DNA of 64,000 bases from Streptomyces adelaidensis (GCF_016598475.1 NZ_JAEMUX010000007.1:124001-188000), one strand, 5' to 3'; positions 36,143 to 46,056 are shown, counted from the stretch's first letter. The notes: generated by a model not told the origin, from the sequence alone. Program-made: numbers and translations.

Positions 36143-38475
36143 CTAGCCGGCGCTGTCGTAGACCGAGATCTCGGTCAGTGTCGGCGTGTACTGCTCCGTC
36201 GCGATCTGCCCGGTGAGGGAGACGCGTAGCCGGGCGGTGGTGACGTCGCCGAAGCCGGTGACGGTGAGGTCGTGGCCGATGCCGGTGTCACGGCTCGCGA
36301 AGGTCACCCAGCGGCTGGTTCCGGCGTCCCACCGCTGGAGTTCGAAGGACCGCACCCGCGGGTTGGTGCCCGAGTCGGTGTACTCGTCCAGATAGACCTC
36401 GTCGAAGGTGGTGTCCGCGCCGAGGCCGATGTCGAGGGTGATGGGGTAGGCCGCCTCGTCGGCGGCGGCCCAGCGGCTCGTGAGGTCGCCGTCGGTCAGC
36501 TTCTCGGCGCCGAGGGTGCCGTTGGCCCCTGAGTGGGTCGAACTGGCGGTGACCGGTTTGCCGAGGGCGAGGTCGACCCGGTTGTCCACCTCCTCCTCGA
36601 TGGGATCGTCGTCGACCGGGTCGGGGACCTTCGGGCCGATCCGCCGCTCGGCCATACCGATGTCCGGTGCTTCGCCGTAGTAGAGGTGCGTGCCGAGGAA
36701 GTCCTCGGTGCCCAGACGCGGGTTGTACCGGCCGGCGTCGATGAGCGGTGAGTCGTCGCGGAGCGCGAAGTGCGCCGCGGCCTCCCGGATCCGGTTCACG
36801 CCCACCCCGGTGACGTACTCCGCCGGGTCGCCGACAAATCGTGGATCGGCCCGCGGCCCGTCCGGGTCGGCCGGTTCCTGGTCGGAGTGGGTGCCACCGG
36901 CCTCGTAGTAGTCGTTGTTGGCGAACACGGCCTGCCGCAGGGCGCCGGTGCGGCGGTACCACGGCGTCGCAGTTGTCTTCGAGGTGTTGTAGAAGATGTT
37001 GTTGAGGAAGTAGACGCGACTCAGGAACGTCTCGTCGTGGACGTAGTCGAGATCCGCGCCGTCGTAGACGAAGGTGTTGTTCGTGAAATACGTCGGAGAG
37101 TAGTTCGTCGACAGCATGTTTTTCACGAGTACGCCGTTGTCGTTGACGCTCAGGTTGTAGCGGGCGATGGAGTTGGAACTGTTGCCCATATAGGCCATCC
37201 AGCCCGCCGCGTTGTCGTGCGAGTAGTTGAACTGGTAGGTGACGTCGAAGTTCGTGTATTCGAGGTCCCAGGGGGTGCCGTCGTACTCGTTGTCCGGACC
37301 GCCGTACACCTCGTTGACTGCATGACCGAATCGGCGCCGGCCCACAGGTACAGGGCGCAGGACACCGCGTCATAGCGCTTCAGATACCCGTTGACCTCGT
37401 TGTACTCGACCTTCATGTTCTTGGTGTCGGCGAGCTGGATCGCGCCCTGGCCGATGCTCTCGGCGTAGTTGTGACCGATGTACACGTCACGGCTGTACAG
37501 GTCGCGGGTGCGCACCCACAGCTGTTCCCAGCCCTCGTGCCACTTGCCGCTCTCGTCGTACTGGCCGGCGTCCGCACCGTCGGCCGCGAACCAGTTGAAC
37601 GCGAACTGGACGGCGTGCAGTTCGACGTTCTCGAAGGTGTTGTTCTCGATCCGGACGTCCTTGAAGTAATAGCCGCCCGTGCCGTAGTCCTTGTAGCTGC
37701 GGCTGCCGAACACCTGGAAATCGACAGCCCCGTAGTGGATTCGCTGCCAGCTGCTCGGGCCGTCGAGATCGTGAACGAACACATCAGAGATACGGAAGTG
37801 GTCCATGATGCTGTCCGCGCCGTCCTTCAGGAGGTCGGCGTTGATCGAGACCATGATGCCGTCGCGGACGTACGACCCCGTGGTGATGTCGGTCGCGAAA
37901 TCGTTGTCATTGGACAGTTCGACATTGTTGATGTCCCAGTACTGCTGGTTGCGCAGCACGATGGCACCGGTCAGGCCGACGGTCGCGGGATTCTTCGAAC
38001 CGTCCGCCTTGAACGGGCTGGGCACCTCGCCGTTCGTCGCGATGTACGGCCGGCCCGCACCCGAATCGCCGTACGCCGAAATGGTGATCGGCCGGCCCGC
38101 GCTGCCCGACCCCTTCGGCCACAGCTGCTCGTCCTGCCACTGCTCGCCCGCCTTGAGCAGGACGCGGTCGCCCGGCGCGAACGTCGTCGCGCTCACCTTG
38201 GCCAGGCTGCGCCACGCGGTCGCCGCCGAAGTCCCGGCCGCGCTGTCGCGACCGAGCGTCGCGTCGACGAAGTAGTCCTTGCCGCCGGTCGTGTTCGGCG
38301 CGTTGCCCGGCCAGGAGGGCTTGATCTTGGTGGTGGGGTGGGCCGGCGCGTGGTGCGGGGCGGTGGTGGCGTGGGCGGCGGGCACGAGCGCTCCGACGAG
38401 CAGCGCGGCGAGCAGGGCGACGAAGCCCGCGTACAGCGTCCGTATGAGGGGTGGTCCGGTGTCGACAGGTCTCAT
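36143..38475 (-). pseudogene. Secreted parallel beta-helix protein with C-terminal discoidin (F5/8 type C) domain, one frameshift
   Basis: Two frames (38475 down to about 37321, and on to 36143) make one secreted protein of about 777 aa. A signal peptide (AGFVALLAALLVGALVPAAHA) precedes a right-handed beta-helix with repeated N-rich turns (VRIENNTFENVELHAVQF, NYAESIGQGAIQLADTKNM, YNLSVNDNGVLVKNMLS). After a linker of acidic Pro-rich sequence comes an F5/8 type C carbohydrate-binding-like domain (LALGKPVTASSTHSGANG to the end). Such beta-helix proteins include polysaccharide lyases and glycosidases; no catalytic residues can be assigned. The frame breaks near 37321 (ADSVMQ, then NEVYGGPDN), consistent with one missing base. 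Overlaps the foldase gene by 4 bp. Confidence 0.85.
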
Positions 38476-39659
38476 CGCTGGATGTCCTTCGCGTTGATGG
38501 CGTCCACCGCCGCGGCGTCGACATCGATGTCGCTGTCGTCGACCCGGCGCTGGAGGTACTGGTCGAACTTCTCCTCGACGAGCGACTGCCGGATCCGCTG
38601 GGAGTACGTGGCGAACGCCTTGTCCTCGTCGACGCTCTTGCCGTCGAGCTCGTAGTAGGTGATCTGGCCGGTGCCCGTGACAGGGGCGGAGATCCCGCCC
38701 GGTCCGAGCTTGCCGAGCACCGCCATGAGGTCCTGGTCATGGGCGTTCAACCCGGTGCCGCCACCGCCGTCGTACGTGCCCCTCGTCAGCTCGGCACCGG
38801 GTTCCCCGGCGGTGACGTCCGCGAGGCGCTCGGCCGCGGCCACCCGCCGTCGCAGGCCGGCGGCGTAGTCGGCGGACGCGCCGGAGGGCACGGGCACGAC
38901 GAGCTTCGCGTACCTGTACGTGGTCGCGTTGGCGCTCCAGGCGTCCCGGTCGGCGTCGAACGCCCGCCGGACGTCGGCGTCGGTGACCCGGAGAGGGCCG
39001 CCGGAGTCCGCGCCGAGCCTCTTCTTCAGGCTCGTGGTGAGCTCGGTGAGCCGGTGGGTGTAGTACTCGTCGGGGGAGAACTCGGTGACGCCGTAGACCG
39101 TCCGGCCCGCGGCGACGGCCTCGGCACGGGACTCGTTCTCGTCGGCCAGCTCGGCGAGGAAGTCCGCGTGGTCCACGGAGCCGACGAGGCCCTGCTCCTT
39201 CGCGAGGACGAGCGTGCTCTTGTCCCGCCGGATCTCGTCGAGCGCACGGGTTTCCAGCCGCTGGAGCGCCGTCTTGTCGCCGGCCTTCGCGTTCCAGTCG
39301 ATCGTGCCCCGCAGGTCGTACTTGTTGCGCAGCTCGTTCCGCACGGTCGGCGCGAGCCGTCGCATGTGGAAGAGCAGTTCGTCACGGGTCACCGGGTGGC
39401 CGTCTAGGGAGGCGACGGCGTTCTCGTCGGTGCCGTGACTGCCGAGCGTCATCGCCGTGGTGACGACCAGTGCGATGAGGGCCACGCACGCGCCGGCGAT
39501 CAGGACGAGGGCCCGGCGCGAGGGCCTGCGGGGCGGGCTCGTGCCCGGCGCGACGGACGTACTCGGCCGATGGGAAGCTCCCGGCCCGCGCGAGGTGCTC
39601 GCCGCGCGGGCGCTGCCCGGCTTGCGGGAGCCACTCGGCCGGGACGCGGTGCCTTTCAC
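38472..39659 (-). CDS. Membrane-anchored SurA/PrsA-like foldase
   Basis: 395-residue protein with a Ser/Pro/Arg-rich cytoplasmic N-terminus, one membrane helix (ALVLIAGACVALIALVVTTAM, about residues 50-70) and an extracytoplasmic region. That region resembles SurA N-terminal chaperone and PpiC-type sequences: ASLDGHPVTRDELLFHMRRL near the membrane, a helical part with YDLRGTIDWN, and a later segment (YRYAKLVVPVPSGASADYA, LGKLGPGGISAPVTGTGQI). Similarity is recognised by layout more than by catalytic residues. It sits between, and overlaps by 4 bp with, both the fucosidase and the secreted beta-helix genes, so it may help fold the secreted product. Confidence 0.7.
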   Translation of the reverse strand: MKGTASRPSGSRKPGSARAASTSRGPGASHRPSTSVAPGTSPPRRPSRRALVLIAGACVALIALVVTTAMTLGSHGTDENAVASLDGHPVTRDELLFHMRRLAPTVRNELRNKYDLRGTIDWNAKAGDKTALQRLETRALDEIRRDKSTLVLAKEQGLVGSVDHADFLAELADENESRAEAVAAGRTVYGVTEFSPDEYYTHRLTELTTSLKKRLGADSGGPLRVTDADVRRAFDADRDAWSANATTYRYAKLVVPVPSGASADYAAGLRRRVAAAERLADVTAGEPGAELTRGTYDGGGGTGLNAHDQDLMAVLGKLGPGGISAPVTGTGQITYYELDGKSVDEDKAFATYSQRIRQSLVEEKFDQYLQRRVDDSDIDVDAAAVDAINAKDIQR

Positions 39660-41137
39660 GAGACCACCTCAGCCACTTCGATCGCCCCACTGACCCCACT
39701 GGTCCTGTTGGCCCCACTCGCCCCGATCGCGGCCACCCAGGCCACGACAGGTGTGTCCCGGGCTCCGTTCACCTCGACCCGTACGGCGTCGATCCGGGTC
39801 GGCGGAAACGTCAGGATGCGCTGGTATCCCACCGAGTTCGCCTCGGCGAGCGTCGTCCACCGGCCGTCCCGGTGGCCCCGGACGACGACGTGCTCGATGC
39901 GCTGCCCCCGCGTGATGTCCTCACCCAGGACGACCGCCTCGACCGGGCGGGCCCGCGCCAACGTGAGCGTGACGGCGGGCAGCGGGTCCGTGTCGTCCGG
40001 CCGCCACGGGGTGCGGACGCCGCCGGGCCAGGCGGTCGCGACGTCGCCCGGCACACCGGACGAGACCGCCACCGTCGCCTCGATCCGCCGCGCCCGGAAG
40101 TCCTCGACGCGCCGCCCGAGCCCCTCGAGGACCGCCACGTCGGCCTCGTGCAGACGCCCGTCCCTGGCCGGCGGGACATTGAGCAGGAAGCAGGAGTTGC
40201 CGCCGACCGAGCGAAGGTAGACGGCGAACAGCTCGTCCACGGAGCGGACCGAGGTGTCCTCCGCCGGGTGATGGAACCAGCCGGGACGGATCGAGGTGTT
40301 GACCTCGGCCGGATACCAGACCGGGTCGGCCTCATGGCCGGCCAGCGCGGCGCGGCTGCCGAGGTCACGGTCGTCGCTGCGCACCAGCCGGGCGAAGGCG
40401 CCGTCGTCGGCCCGCTGCGAACGGTCCGCGGTCCGCTCCGCGTCCAGCAGCGCCCGAGGCACCACGCTCCACTCGTCGGGCCGGGTCTCCCCGGCCTCGT
40501 TGCCGCACCAGCGGACATCGGGCCCGCACACACTGATGACCGCCCCCGGCTGCGACTCCCGTACGGCCGCGTAGTACCGCTCCCAGTCGTAGACCTGGCG
40601 CCTGCCGTTCGGACCCTCGCCGTTCGCGCCGTCCAGCCAGACGGAGAACACCGGCCCGTACCGGGTGAGCAGTTCGGTGAGCTGGGCGACGTAGAAGTCG
40701 TCGTACGCGGTCCCGGAGCCGTACGACGCCTCGGTGCGGTCCCATGGGGAGAGGTAGATCCCGAACCGCAGGCCGTTCCGGCGGGCCGCGTCGGCGACCT
40801 CCGCGACCACGTCGCCCCGGCCGCCCCGCCACGGAGACGAGGCGACCGAGTGGTCCGTGACATCGCTCGGCCAGAGGCAGAAGCCGTCGTGGTGCTTGCA
40901 GGTGAGGATCACGCCCGTCATCCCGGCGCTCTTGAGCGTCGCGACCCACTGGTCGGCGTCGAGCCCGGTCGGGTCGAAGAGCGCGGGGTCGTCGTGCCCC
41001 TCGCCCCACTCCCGGTCCGTCATCGTGTTCATGCCGAAGTGGAGGAAGCCGTAGAACTCCATTCCCTGCCAGGCGAGTTGGCGCTCGCTCGGCCGGACGG
41101 TGGCCAGATCCCGGCCGAGGGCGGCGGGCGCGGTCAC
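39656..41137 (-). CDS. Alpha-L-fucosidase, GH29-like
   Basis: 493-residue enzyme of the GH29 fucosidase type. Landmarks: FYGFLHFGMNTMTDREWG, VILTCKHHDGFCLWPS (HHDGF), GIYLSPWDRTEASYG, and VFSVWLDGANG, where Asp is the expected nucleophile of GH29. The general acid is not obvious. A C-terminal discoidin-like part (VRVEVNGARDTPVVAWVAAIG) may bind sugar. No signal peptide, so it probably acts inside the cell on imported oligosaccharides. The start is a GTG at 41137, overlapping the DUF6903 stop as GTGA. Confidence 0.88.
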   Translation of the reverse strand: MTAPAALGRDLATVRPSERQLAWQGMEFYGFLHFGMNTMTDREWGEGHDDPALFDPTGLDADQWVATLKSAGMTGVILTCKHHDGFCLWPSDVTDHSVASSPWRGGRGDVVAEVADAARRNGLRFGIYLSPWDRTEASYGSGTAYDDFYVAQLTELLTRYGPVFSVWLDGANGEGPNGRRQVYDWERYYAAVRESQPGAVISVCGPDVRWCGNEAGETRPDEWSVVPRALLDAERTADRSQRADDGAFARLVRSDDRDLGSRAALAGHEADPVWYPAEVNTSIRPGWFHHPAEDTSVRSVDELFAVYLRSVGGNSCFLLNVPPARDGRLHEADVAVLEGLGRRVEDFRARRIEATVAVSSGVPGDVATAWPGGVRTPWRPDDTDPLPAVTLTLARARPVEAVVLGEDITRGQRIEHVVVRGHRDGRWTTLAEANSVGYQRILTFPPTRIDAVRVEVNGARDTPVVAWVAAIGASGANRTSGVSGAIEVAEVVS

Positions 41138-41313
41138 CGGAACCGCCGGTTGTAGGCGGCGAGCAGGGCCAGCAGGCCGGCCAGCCCGGCGAGCATCACC
41201 AGGAGGTGACCCCACCCGACCGTCGTGCGGGCCGTGACGACGAGCGCGACGCAGGCCGCCGCGACGAGCGTACGTGCGGCGGCCAGCACCGCCGTACGCG
41301 TCGATTCCTTCAT
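41134..41313 (-). CDS. DUF6903-family small membrane protein
   Basis: 59-residue peptide starting MKESTRTAVLAAARTLVAAA. It contains two hydrophobic helices (AARTLVAAACVALVVTA and HLLVMLAGLAGLLALLAAY), a TTVGWGH turn and the basic end NRRFR. This matches my memory of DUF6903 proteins, which occur between the permease genes and the glycosidase genes of actinomycete sugar ABC loci. The ribosome site GGAAGGA precedes the ATG, and its stop overlaps the fucosidase GTG. Possible role as an accessory subunit of the transporter. Confidence 0.85.
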   Translation of the reverse strand: MKESTRTAVLAAARTLVAAACVALVVTARTTVGWGHLLVMLAGLAGLLALLAAYNRRFR

Positions 41314-41332
41314 GTCGGTGTTCCTTCCGAGG

Positions 41333-42211
41333 TCAGCCCTTCACTCCGCCGGAGGCGATGCCCTCGATGAGCCGGCGCTGGACGATCGCGTAGAGGATGA
41401 GGACGGGCACGATGACGATGACCATGCCGGCGTAGAGGCGCCCGTAGTCCGCCGCGGCCTTCTGCGCGGTGAACAGATTGAGCAGGCCGACCTGCAACGT
41501 CTTGTTGTCGCCCGGGAGCAGGGTGAGCGAGATGATGAAGTCGTTCCAGTAGGCGAGGAAGTTGAAGAGGATGACGGTGGTCACCGCCGGGCGCGCCATC
41601 GGAAGCATGATCCTCGTCATGATCCGGAAGCGGGACGCGCCGTCGAGGGCGGCGGCCTCCTCGTACTCGACCGGGATCGACCGGAAGTACGCGGTGAGCA
41701 GATAGATGGTGAACGGGATCGACGTCGCCGCGTAGACGAGCGACAGGACCGCCGGATTGTCGATGAAGAAGCCGCCGGGGAAGACGTCGATGAGTGAGCG
41801 GTCCCAGTCGACGAGCATGAGGAAGATCGGTACGACGATGTAGTTGACGTTGACGAAGAGACCGGCCAGGAGCGCGAGTTCCACGGCGCGGCGGCCCCGG
41901 AACTCGTACCGGGCGATGACGTACGCCGCCGGCACGGAGACCGCGAGGACGAACACCAGGCCGAGGACCGTGACGAACGCGGACGTCAGGAAGTACTGAC
42001 CCATGCGGGCGGTGACGAACGCGTCGAGGTAGTTCTGGAGGTGCGGGCCCTCCGGCAGCGTCCACGGGCTGCCGAAGAACTCGCTCTTCCGCTTGACCGA
42101 GGCGAACAGCACCCAGGCGACCGGCACGGCGATGACGAGGGCGAGGGCCGCGACGAGGGTGTGGGTGAGCAGCCGGGCCGCGCGGAGCCGGGAGACGGGA
42201 GGCGTGGTCAT
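41333..42211 (-). CDS. Carbohydrate ABC transporter permease (MalG type)
   Basis: 292-residue inner-membrane permease with six helices. The cytoplasmic EAA motif that docks the ATPase is visible as EEAAALDGASRFRIMTRIMLPMARP (helix after about residue 185). The C-terminus IEGIASGGVKG is characteristic of MalG-type permeases. No ATPase gene is present in the operon, so a shared MsiK-type ATPase is expected, as usual for Streptomyces sugar transporters. Downstream of the MalF-type gene by 11 bp, so translationally coupled. Confidence 0.95.
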   Translation of the reverse strand: MTTPPVSRLRAARLLTHTLVAALALVIAVPVAWVLFASVKRKSEFFGSPWTLPEGPHLQNYLDAFVTARMGQYFLTSAFVTVLGLVFVLAVSVPAAYVIARYEFRGRRAVELALLAGLFVNVNYIVVPIFLMLVDWDRSLIDVFPGGFFIDNPAVLSLVYAATSIPFTIYLLTAYFRSIPVEYEEAAALDGASRFRIMTRIMLPMARPAVTTVILFNFLAYWNDFIISLTLLPGDNKTLQVGLLNLFTAQKAAADYGRLYAGMVIVIVPVLILYAIVQRRLIEGIASGGVKG

Positions 42212-42222
42212 GGTGTCCGTCC

Positions 42223-43245
42223 TCAGAACTGGAGAGGCTCGCGCCGTGTCGCCCGGCTCACCAGGAGCGACACCAGGAACGAGAACGCGAAGATGACGAC
42301 ACCGATGGCCATGCCGTAGCCGTACGACGAATTCGTGTACGCCTGCTTGTACATATAGCTCAGCAGGACCTCGGAGGAGCCGTCGGGCCCGCCGCCCGTC
42401 ATCGCGCGGACGAGGACGAAGCTGAGATTGACGGCGCTCATGATGAAGAACGTCAGCGTGGTGCTCAGGCTCTGCCAGATGAGCGGCAGCGTGATGGCGA
42501 AGAACTGCCGGGCGGCGGAGGCGCCGTCGAGCGCGCTCGCCTCGTACAGCTCCTCCGGGACGCTCGACATGCTCGCCATGTAGAGGACCATGTAGTAGCC
42601 GAGGGACTGCCAGAGCATCGCGATCGCGACGGAGTACAGCACGACCTTCTGGTTACCGAGCCAGACCTGTTGCAGGCCGTCCAGCGACAGCAGCCGGAGC
42701 GCGCCGTTGAGCAGACCGTTCTCCTGGTCGTACACGGCGGAGAAGGTCGCCGCGATCACGACCACCGAGAGCACGTTCGGTATGTAGAGGACGAACCGGT
42801 ACAGGTTCCGCCCGCGCAGCCGCTGCCGCGTCATGATCGCGGCGAGGAACAGGCCCATGCCCATCGTCACGACGGTCACCACGACCAGCAGCGCGACCGT
42901 GTTCTGGAAGGCGCGCACGAACTGGTCGTCGTCGAAAAGACGGCGGAAGTTGTCGAGCCCCACGAACCGCATGTCCGGGGAGAACCCGCTCCACGTGTAC
43001 AGCGACATCCGGAACACGTTCACGGTCGGAACGGCCATGAACACCGCGAAGAGCACCAGCGCGGGCAGCAGACAGGCGAGCACGAAGCGGGTGTCGCCGC
43101 GTCGGCGCACCGGGACCCGCGCGACGCCGCGTCGCGAACTCGCGGCGGACGGCGCCTGTTTGGAGGCCTCGAAGACATCGGAGGCATCGGAGGAGGCGGA
43201 GGTGCGGTTCGTCGAACCGGGGGGTGGGGTGGAGAGGGTCGTCAC
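42223..43245 (-). CDS. Carbohydrate ABC transporter permease (MalF type)
   Basis: 340-residue permease with six helices (first at FVLACLLPALVLFAVFMAVP) and a charged N-terminal tail. The EAA motif is YEASALDGASAARQFFAITLPLIWQ. It pairs with the MalG-type protein downstream to make the channel of a sugar importer. The ATG is 84 bp after the binding-protein gene. Confidence 0.95.
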   Translation of the reverse strand: MTTLSTPPPGSTNRTSASSDASDVFEASKQAPSAASSRRGVARVPVRRRGDTRFVLACLLPALVLFAVFMAVPTVNVFRMSLYTWSGFSPDMRFVGLDNFRRLFDDDQFVRAFQNTVALLVVVTVVTMGMGLFLAAIMTRQRLRGRNLYRFVLYIPNVLSVVVIAATFSAVYDQENGLLNGALRLLSLDGLQQVWLGNQKVVLYSVAIAMLWQSLGYYMVLYMASMSSVPEELYEASALDGASAARQFFAITLPLIWQSLSTTLTFFIMSAVNLSFVLVRAMTGGGPDGSSEVLLSYMYKQAYTNSSYGYGMAIGVVIFAFSFLVSLLVSRATRREPLQF

Positions 43246-43271
43246 CGTGCCTGTCCTTGGGTCGTACGAAG

Positions 43272-43286
43272 CGGTCCTGGGGACCG
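43272..43286 (-). promoter_or_regulatory. Possible intercistronic stem-loop between binding protein and permease genes
   Basis: CGGTCC and GGACCG pair around a three-base loop in the gap between the two genes. Such stem-loops can reduce expression of permeases relative to the binding protein. The stem is short, so this is tentative. Confidence 0.35.
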
Positions 43287-43329
43287 AAAGACGGGTCCTT
43301 CGGGATCGGGAGACGGATCGCAGGCCGGG

Positions 43330-44652
43330 TCAGCCGCCCGCCTGCCGCAGCTTCTCGCTGGCCTCGTTCAGCGCGGCCCGCCACCTGTCCTCGGTGGTGT
43401 CGCCGCTGATGATGCTGTTGGCGGTGTCGAAGAGTGTGGCCTTGATGTCGACGCCCTCGACGGGCGCGGTGCTCGCGAACCCGCCCACCAGCGCGGCGAC
43501 CGACGGGTCCTCGTACACCTTGTAGAACTCGACGTTCTCGGCGGACAGACTGCCCGCGATGCCCTCGACCGGCTGGATCGCGTTCGACTTTGCGAAGATC
43601 TTCGCCGCCTCGTCGGAGTACAGATAGGCGATGAACTCCTTCGCCGCGTCCTTGTTCTGCGCCGCGGTGGGCACCCAGACCGACTCGACCGACGTCGTGA
43701 TGTACCGCTTCCCGCCCGTGGTGACGGCAGGCAGCGGCGTCAGACCCCACTGGAAACCGTCCGCGCGCGGCGCCTCAGCCATCTCGCCGACGATCCAGGT
43801 GCCGTTCGGCATGAACAGCGCCTTGTCGTCGAGGACCAGCTGCTGGTTCTTGGTGAAGTCCTGCTCGTTGGCGTATCCGACGGTGGCCGGCGCGGCGTGG
43901 CCCAGCAGCTCGGTCGTGATGTCGAGCGCCTTCCGGGCGTTCGCCGTCTTCCAGACATCCTTCTTGTACGTCATCACGTCGGTGTAGAACCGCTCCCCGC
44001 CGACATCGGCGAGGAGCGCGAAGAAGTACGAGTCGAGGTACCCGGCGGTCGGGTAGGTGAACAGCGGTATGCCCTGCTTCTTCGCCGTGTCGCCGAGCGC
44101 GAACATCTCGTCCCAGGTACCCGGGACCTTCCAGCCCTTCTCCTCGAACAGGCCCTTGTTGTAGAAGAGCCCCGTCGGCGCGTAGTACATCGGCATCAGA
44201 TACGTCTGGTCCGTGCCGTACGGGTTGGTGTTGAGGTTGCCGACGATGCCCTCGGTGAGCTTGTCCCCGACGGTCGTGTCCTCGCCGGGAATCCTCTCCT
44301 TGAGGACCGGGGTGAGGTCCTCCAGGGCCTTGTCCTTGACGAGGGTCTCGGTGAGGGCGGCCTTGCGGCCCTGGCCGAGCACCACGACGTCCGGGTAGCG
44401 CCCGGCCTTCATGTTCGGGGTGATCTCGTCCTCGATGCTCTTCGAGATCTGCAGCTGGACATCGATGTCGGGGTGCGAGGCCTCGTACGCCTTGATGACC
44501 TGTGTGTACATGTCCCGGCCGTAGCCGCCTTCGAGGGCGGCGACCTTGAGGGTCGTCCTGCCGGAGTCCGAGCCGCTCCCGCCGGCCGAGCAGCCGGCGA
44601 GCAGTCCGAGCACGGTGACCGCGGTGCCCGTGAGGACGAGCGATCTCCTCAT
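43330..44652 (-). CDS. Extracellular sugar-binding lipoprotein
   Basis: 440-residue solute-binding protein of a sugar ABC importer. Signal peptide with lipobox LLAGCSAGG (Cys near residue 21). The mature part has the family's TTLKVAALEGGYG start and IKAYEASHPDIDVQL segment; the C-terminal half contains the AKEFIAYLYSDEAAKIF motif of family 1 binding proteins. It is the first gene of the operon and probably binds a fucose- or galactose-containing oligosaccharide, as judged from its neighbours. Confidence 0.93.
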   Translation of the reverse strand: MRRSLVLTGTAVTVLGLLAGCSAGGSGSDSGRTTLKVAALEGGYGRDMYTQVIKAYEASHPDIDVQLQISKSIEDEITPNMKAGRYPDVVVLGQGRKAALTETLVKDKALEDLTPVLKERIPGEDTTVGDKLTEGIVGNLNTNPYGTDQTYLMPMYYAPTGLFYNKGLFEEKGWKVPGTWDEMFALGDTAKKQGIPLFTYPTAGYLDSYFFALLADVGGERFYTDVMTYKKDVWKTANARKALDITTELLGHAAPATVGYANEQDFTKNQQLVLDDKALFMPNGTWIVGEMAEAPRADGFQWGLTPLPAVTTGGKRYITTSVESVWVPTAAQNKDAAKEFIAYLYSDEAAKIFAKSNAIQPVEGIAGSLSAENVEFYKVYEDPSVAALVGGFASTAPVEGVDIKATLFDTANSIISGDTTEDRWRAALNEASEKLRQAGG

Positions 44653-44790
44653 ACGGTGTCCTTCCCGTGGACGGTTGCCCACCTGACTGCGAGCGGCGGA
44701 GCAGGTCCGGGGCCGGCCCTGTCCGAGGCCACGCCGCCGGGACGCCGCGCCACCGCGCCCGAGATCTGGATCACATGGCGATCCGGTGTT

Positions 44791-44810
44791 GTTACGGTGG
44801 CATCGATAAC
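44791..44810. promoter_or_regulatory. LacI-type operator upstream of the transport operon
   Basis: Imperfect palindrome GTTACGGTGGCATCGATAAC, 139 bp upstream of the binding-protein ATG. The end pairs GTTA/TAAC and the segment TGGCA-x-CGATAACAT are shared with the site before the GH35 gene, at 46057-46077. Confidence 0.6.
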
Positions 44811-44894
44811 ATGACGGCGCAAGGGGCCCACGGGACGCAATTGAACGAGCGTCGGCCCTGACGTCCCTGAGGGGACGTGGGGTGGCGCCGGGTG

Positions 44895-45929
44895 TCAGTG
44901 CGTGCGCGGCGGTGCGGTGGAGGCGCGGACGGTCAGCGACGCGGCGACGGAGTCGCCCTGGGTACCTGCGGCGCCTTCGGTGTCCGCGTCCTCGCCCAGG
45001 AGCAAGGCGACGGCGGCCGCGCCGTAGTGGTAGAAGTCCTGTCGTACGGTCGTCAGCGGGGGAGCGGAGTAGGCGGCGAGTGCGATGTCGTCGACGCTCA
45101 CGATGGACACGTCGTCGGGCACCGACCGGCCGCGCTCGTGCAGGGCGCGGATCACGCCGAAGGCCATCTCGTCGCTGGCCACGAAGACCGCCGTCACCTC
45201 CGGGATCATCGCGATGATCTGCCCCTGCCGGTAGCCCGAGTCGGGCGACCAGTCGCCCTCCAGGAGGGGCGGCGCCTCGATCCCGGCCGAGCTCAGGCAC
45301 TCCTGCCAGCCCTGCCGCCGCCGGCGTGCCTCGATCCACTCGTCCGGCCCCGAGATGTGCCAGACCTGACGATGTCCCAGGTCGAGCAGGTGCTGGGTGG
45401 CGACCCGGCCCGCCTCCCGCTGGTCTATGCCGAGCACCCGCGCGCCCGCCGTCCGCGAGCCGTCGAGGGTGACCGTGGGGATGTCGCGGGTGATGTCCTC
45501 CATCTTCCGGGTCACGGAGATGAGCGGTACGGCGATGACGAAGCCGTCGACGCCCTGGTCGGCGAGCTTGGACAGGGACTGCTCCATCAGGCCGGTGTCG
45601 AGCGCGGCGATGGTCGCGATGCTCACCGCGTACCCCGCCGCACCGGCGGCCGCCTCGACACCAGCGGTCACCGCCGAGCGCGAGTAGTACCCGCCGGACG
45701 CCAGCAGCACGAGCCCGATGGTGTGGCTGCGTCCCGAGGACAGGGCCCGCGCGGCGCTGTTGAAGCGGTAGCCGAGCTGTTCCACCGCGGCGAGCACGCG
45801 CCGCCTGGTCTCGGGGTTGACGTTCGGTGAGCCGCGCAGCGCACGCGACACGGTCTGCGCCGACACCCCGGCGGTCCGGGCCACATCGGCCATGCTCGGC
45901 TGCCTGAGCCGCGCGGTGTCCTCGGTCAT
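44895..45929 (-). CDS. LacI-family transcriptional regulator
   Basis: 344-residue sugar-responsive repressor. Helix-turn-helix ADVARTAGVSAQTVSRALRG (about residues 13-32), hinge VNPETRRRVLAAVEQLGYR, then a periplasmic-binding-fold sensor (GLVLLASGGYYSRSAV, GFVIAVPLISV, GRVATQHLLDLGHRQVWHI, VFVASDEMAFGVIRALHERG). ATG at 45929 has a good site (GGGAGGGG). The longer frame upstream contains a short tandem repeat and no family sequence. It probably controls the divergent GH35 gene and the downstream transport operon through the two matching operators. Divergent from the GH35 gene by about 160 bp. Confidence 0.93.
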   Translation of the reverse strand: MTEDTARLRQPSMADVARTAGVSAQTVSRALRGSPNVNPETRRRVLAAVEQLGYRFNSAARALSSGRSHTIGLVLLASGGYYSRSAVTAGVEAAAGAAGYAVSIATIAALDTGLMEQSLSKLADQGVDGFVIAVPLISVTRKMEDITRDIPTVTLDGSRTAGARVLGIDQREAGRVATQHLLDLGHRQVWHISGPDEWIEARRRRQGWQECLSSAGIEAPPLLEGDWSPDSGYRQGQIIAMIPEVTAVFVASDEMAFGVIRALHERGRSVPDDVSIVSVDDIALAAYSAPPLTTVRQDFYHYGAAAVALLLGEDADTEGAAGTQGDSVAASLTVRASTAPPRTH

Positions 45930-45962
45930 GGTGTTCCCCTCCCGCGGCCGACCCGCGATGTC

Positions 45963-45998
45963 GTCCACGGCGTTCATGTGGTCCACGGCGTTCATGTG
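45963..45998. repeat. Tandem 18-bp repeat in the LacI leader
   Basis: Two perfect copies of GTCCACGGCGTTCATGTG, followed by diverged partial copies up to about 46035. It lies in the 5' leader of the LacI gene and could be translated if translation began upstream. No function is evident. Confidence 0.8.
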
Positions 45999-46056
45999 GT
46001 CCATGCCGCCTACGCCGTTCATGCCGTCCACGTCGTCACCGGATTCTATCGGTCTT

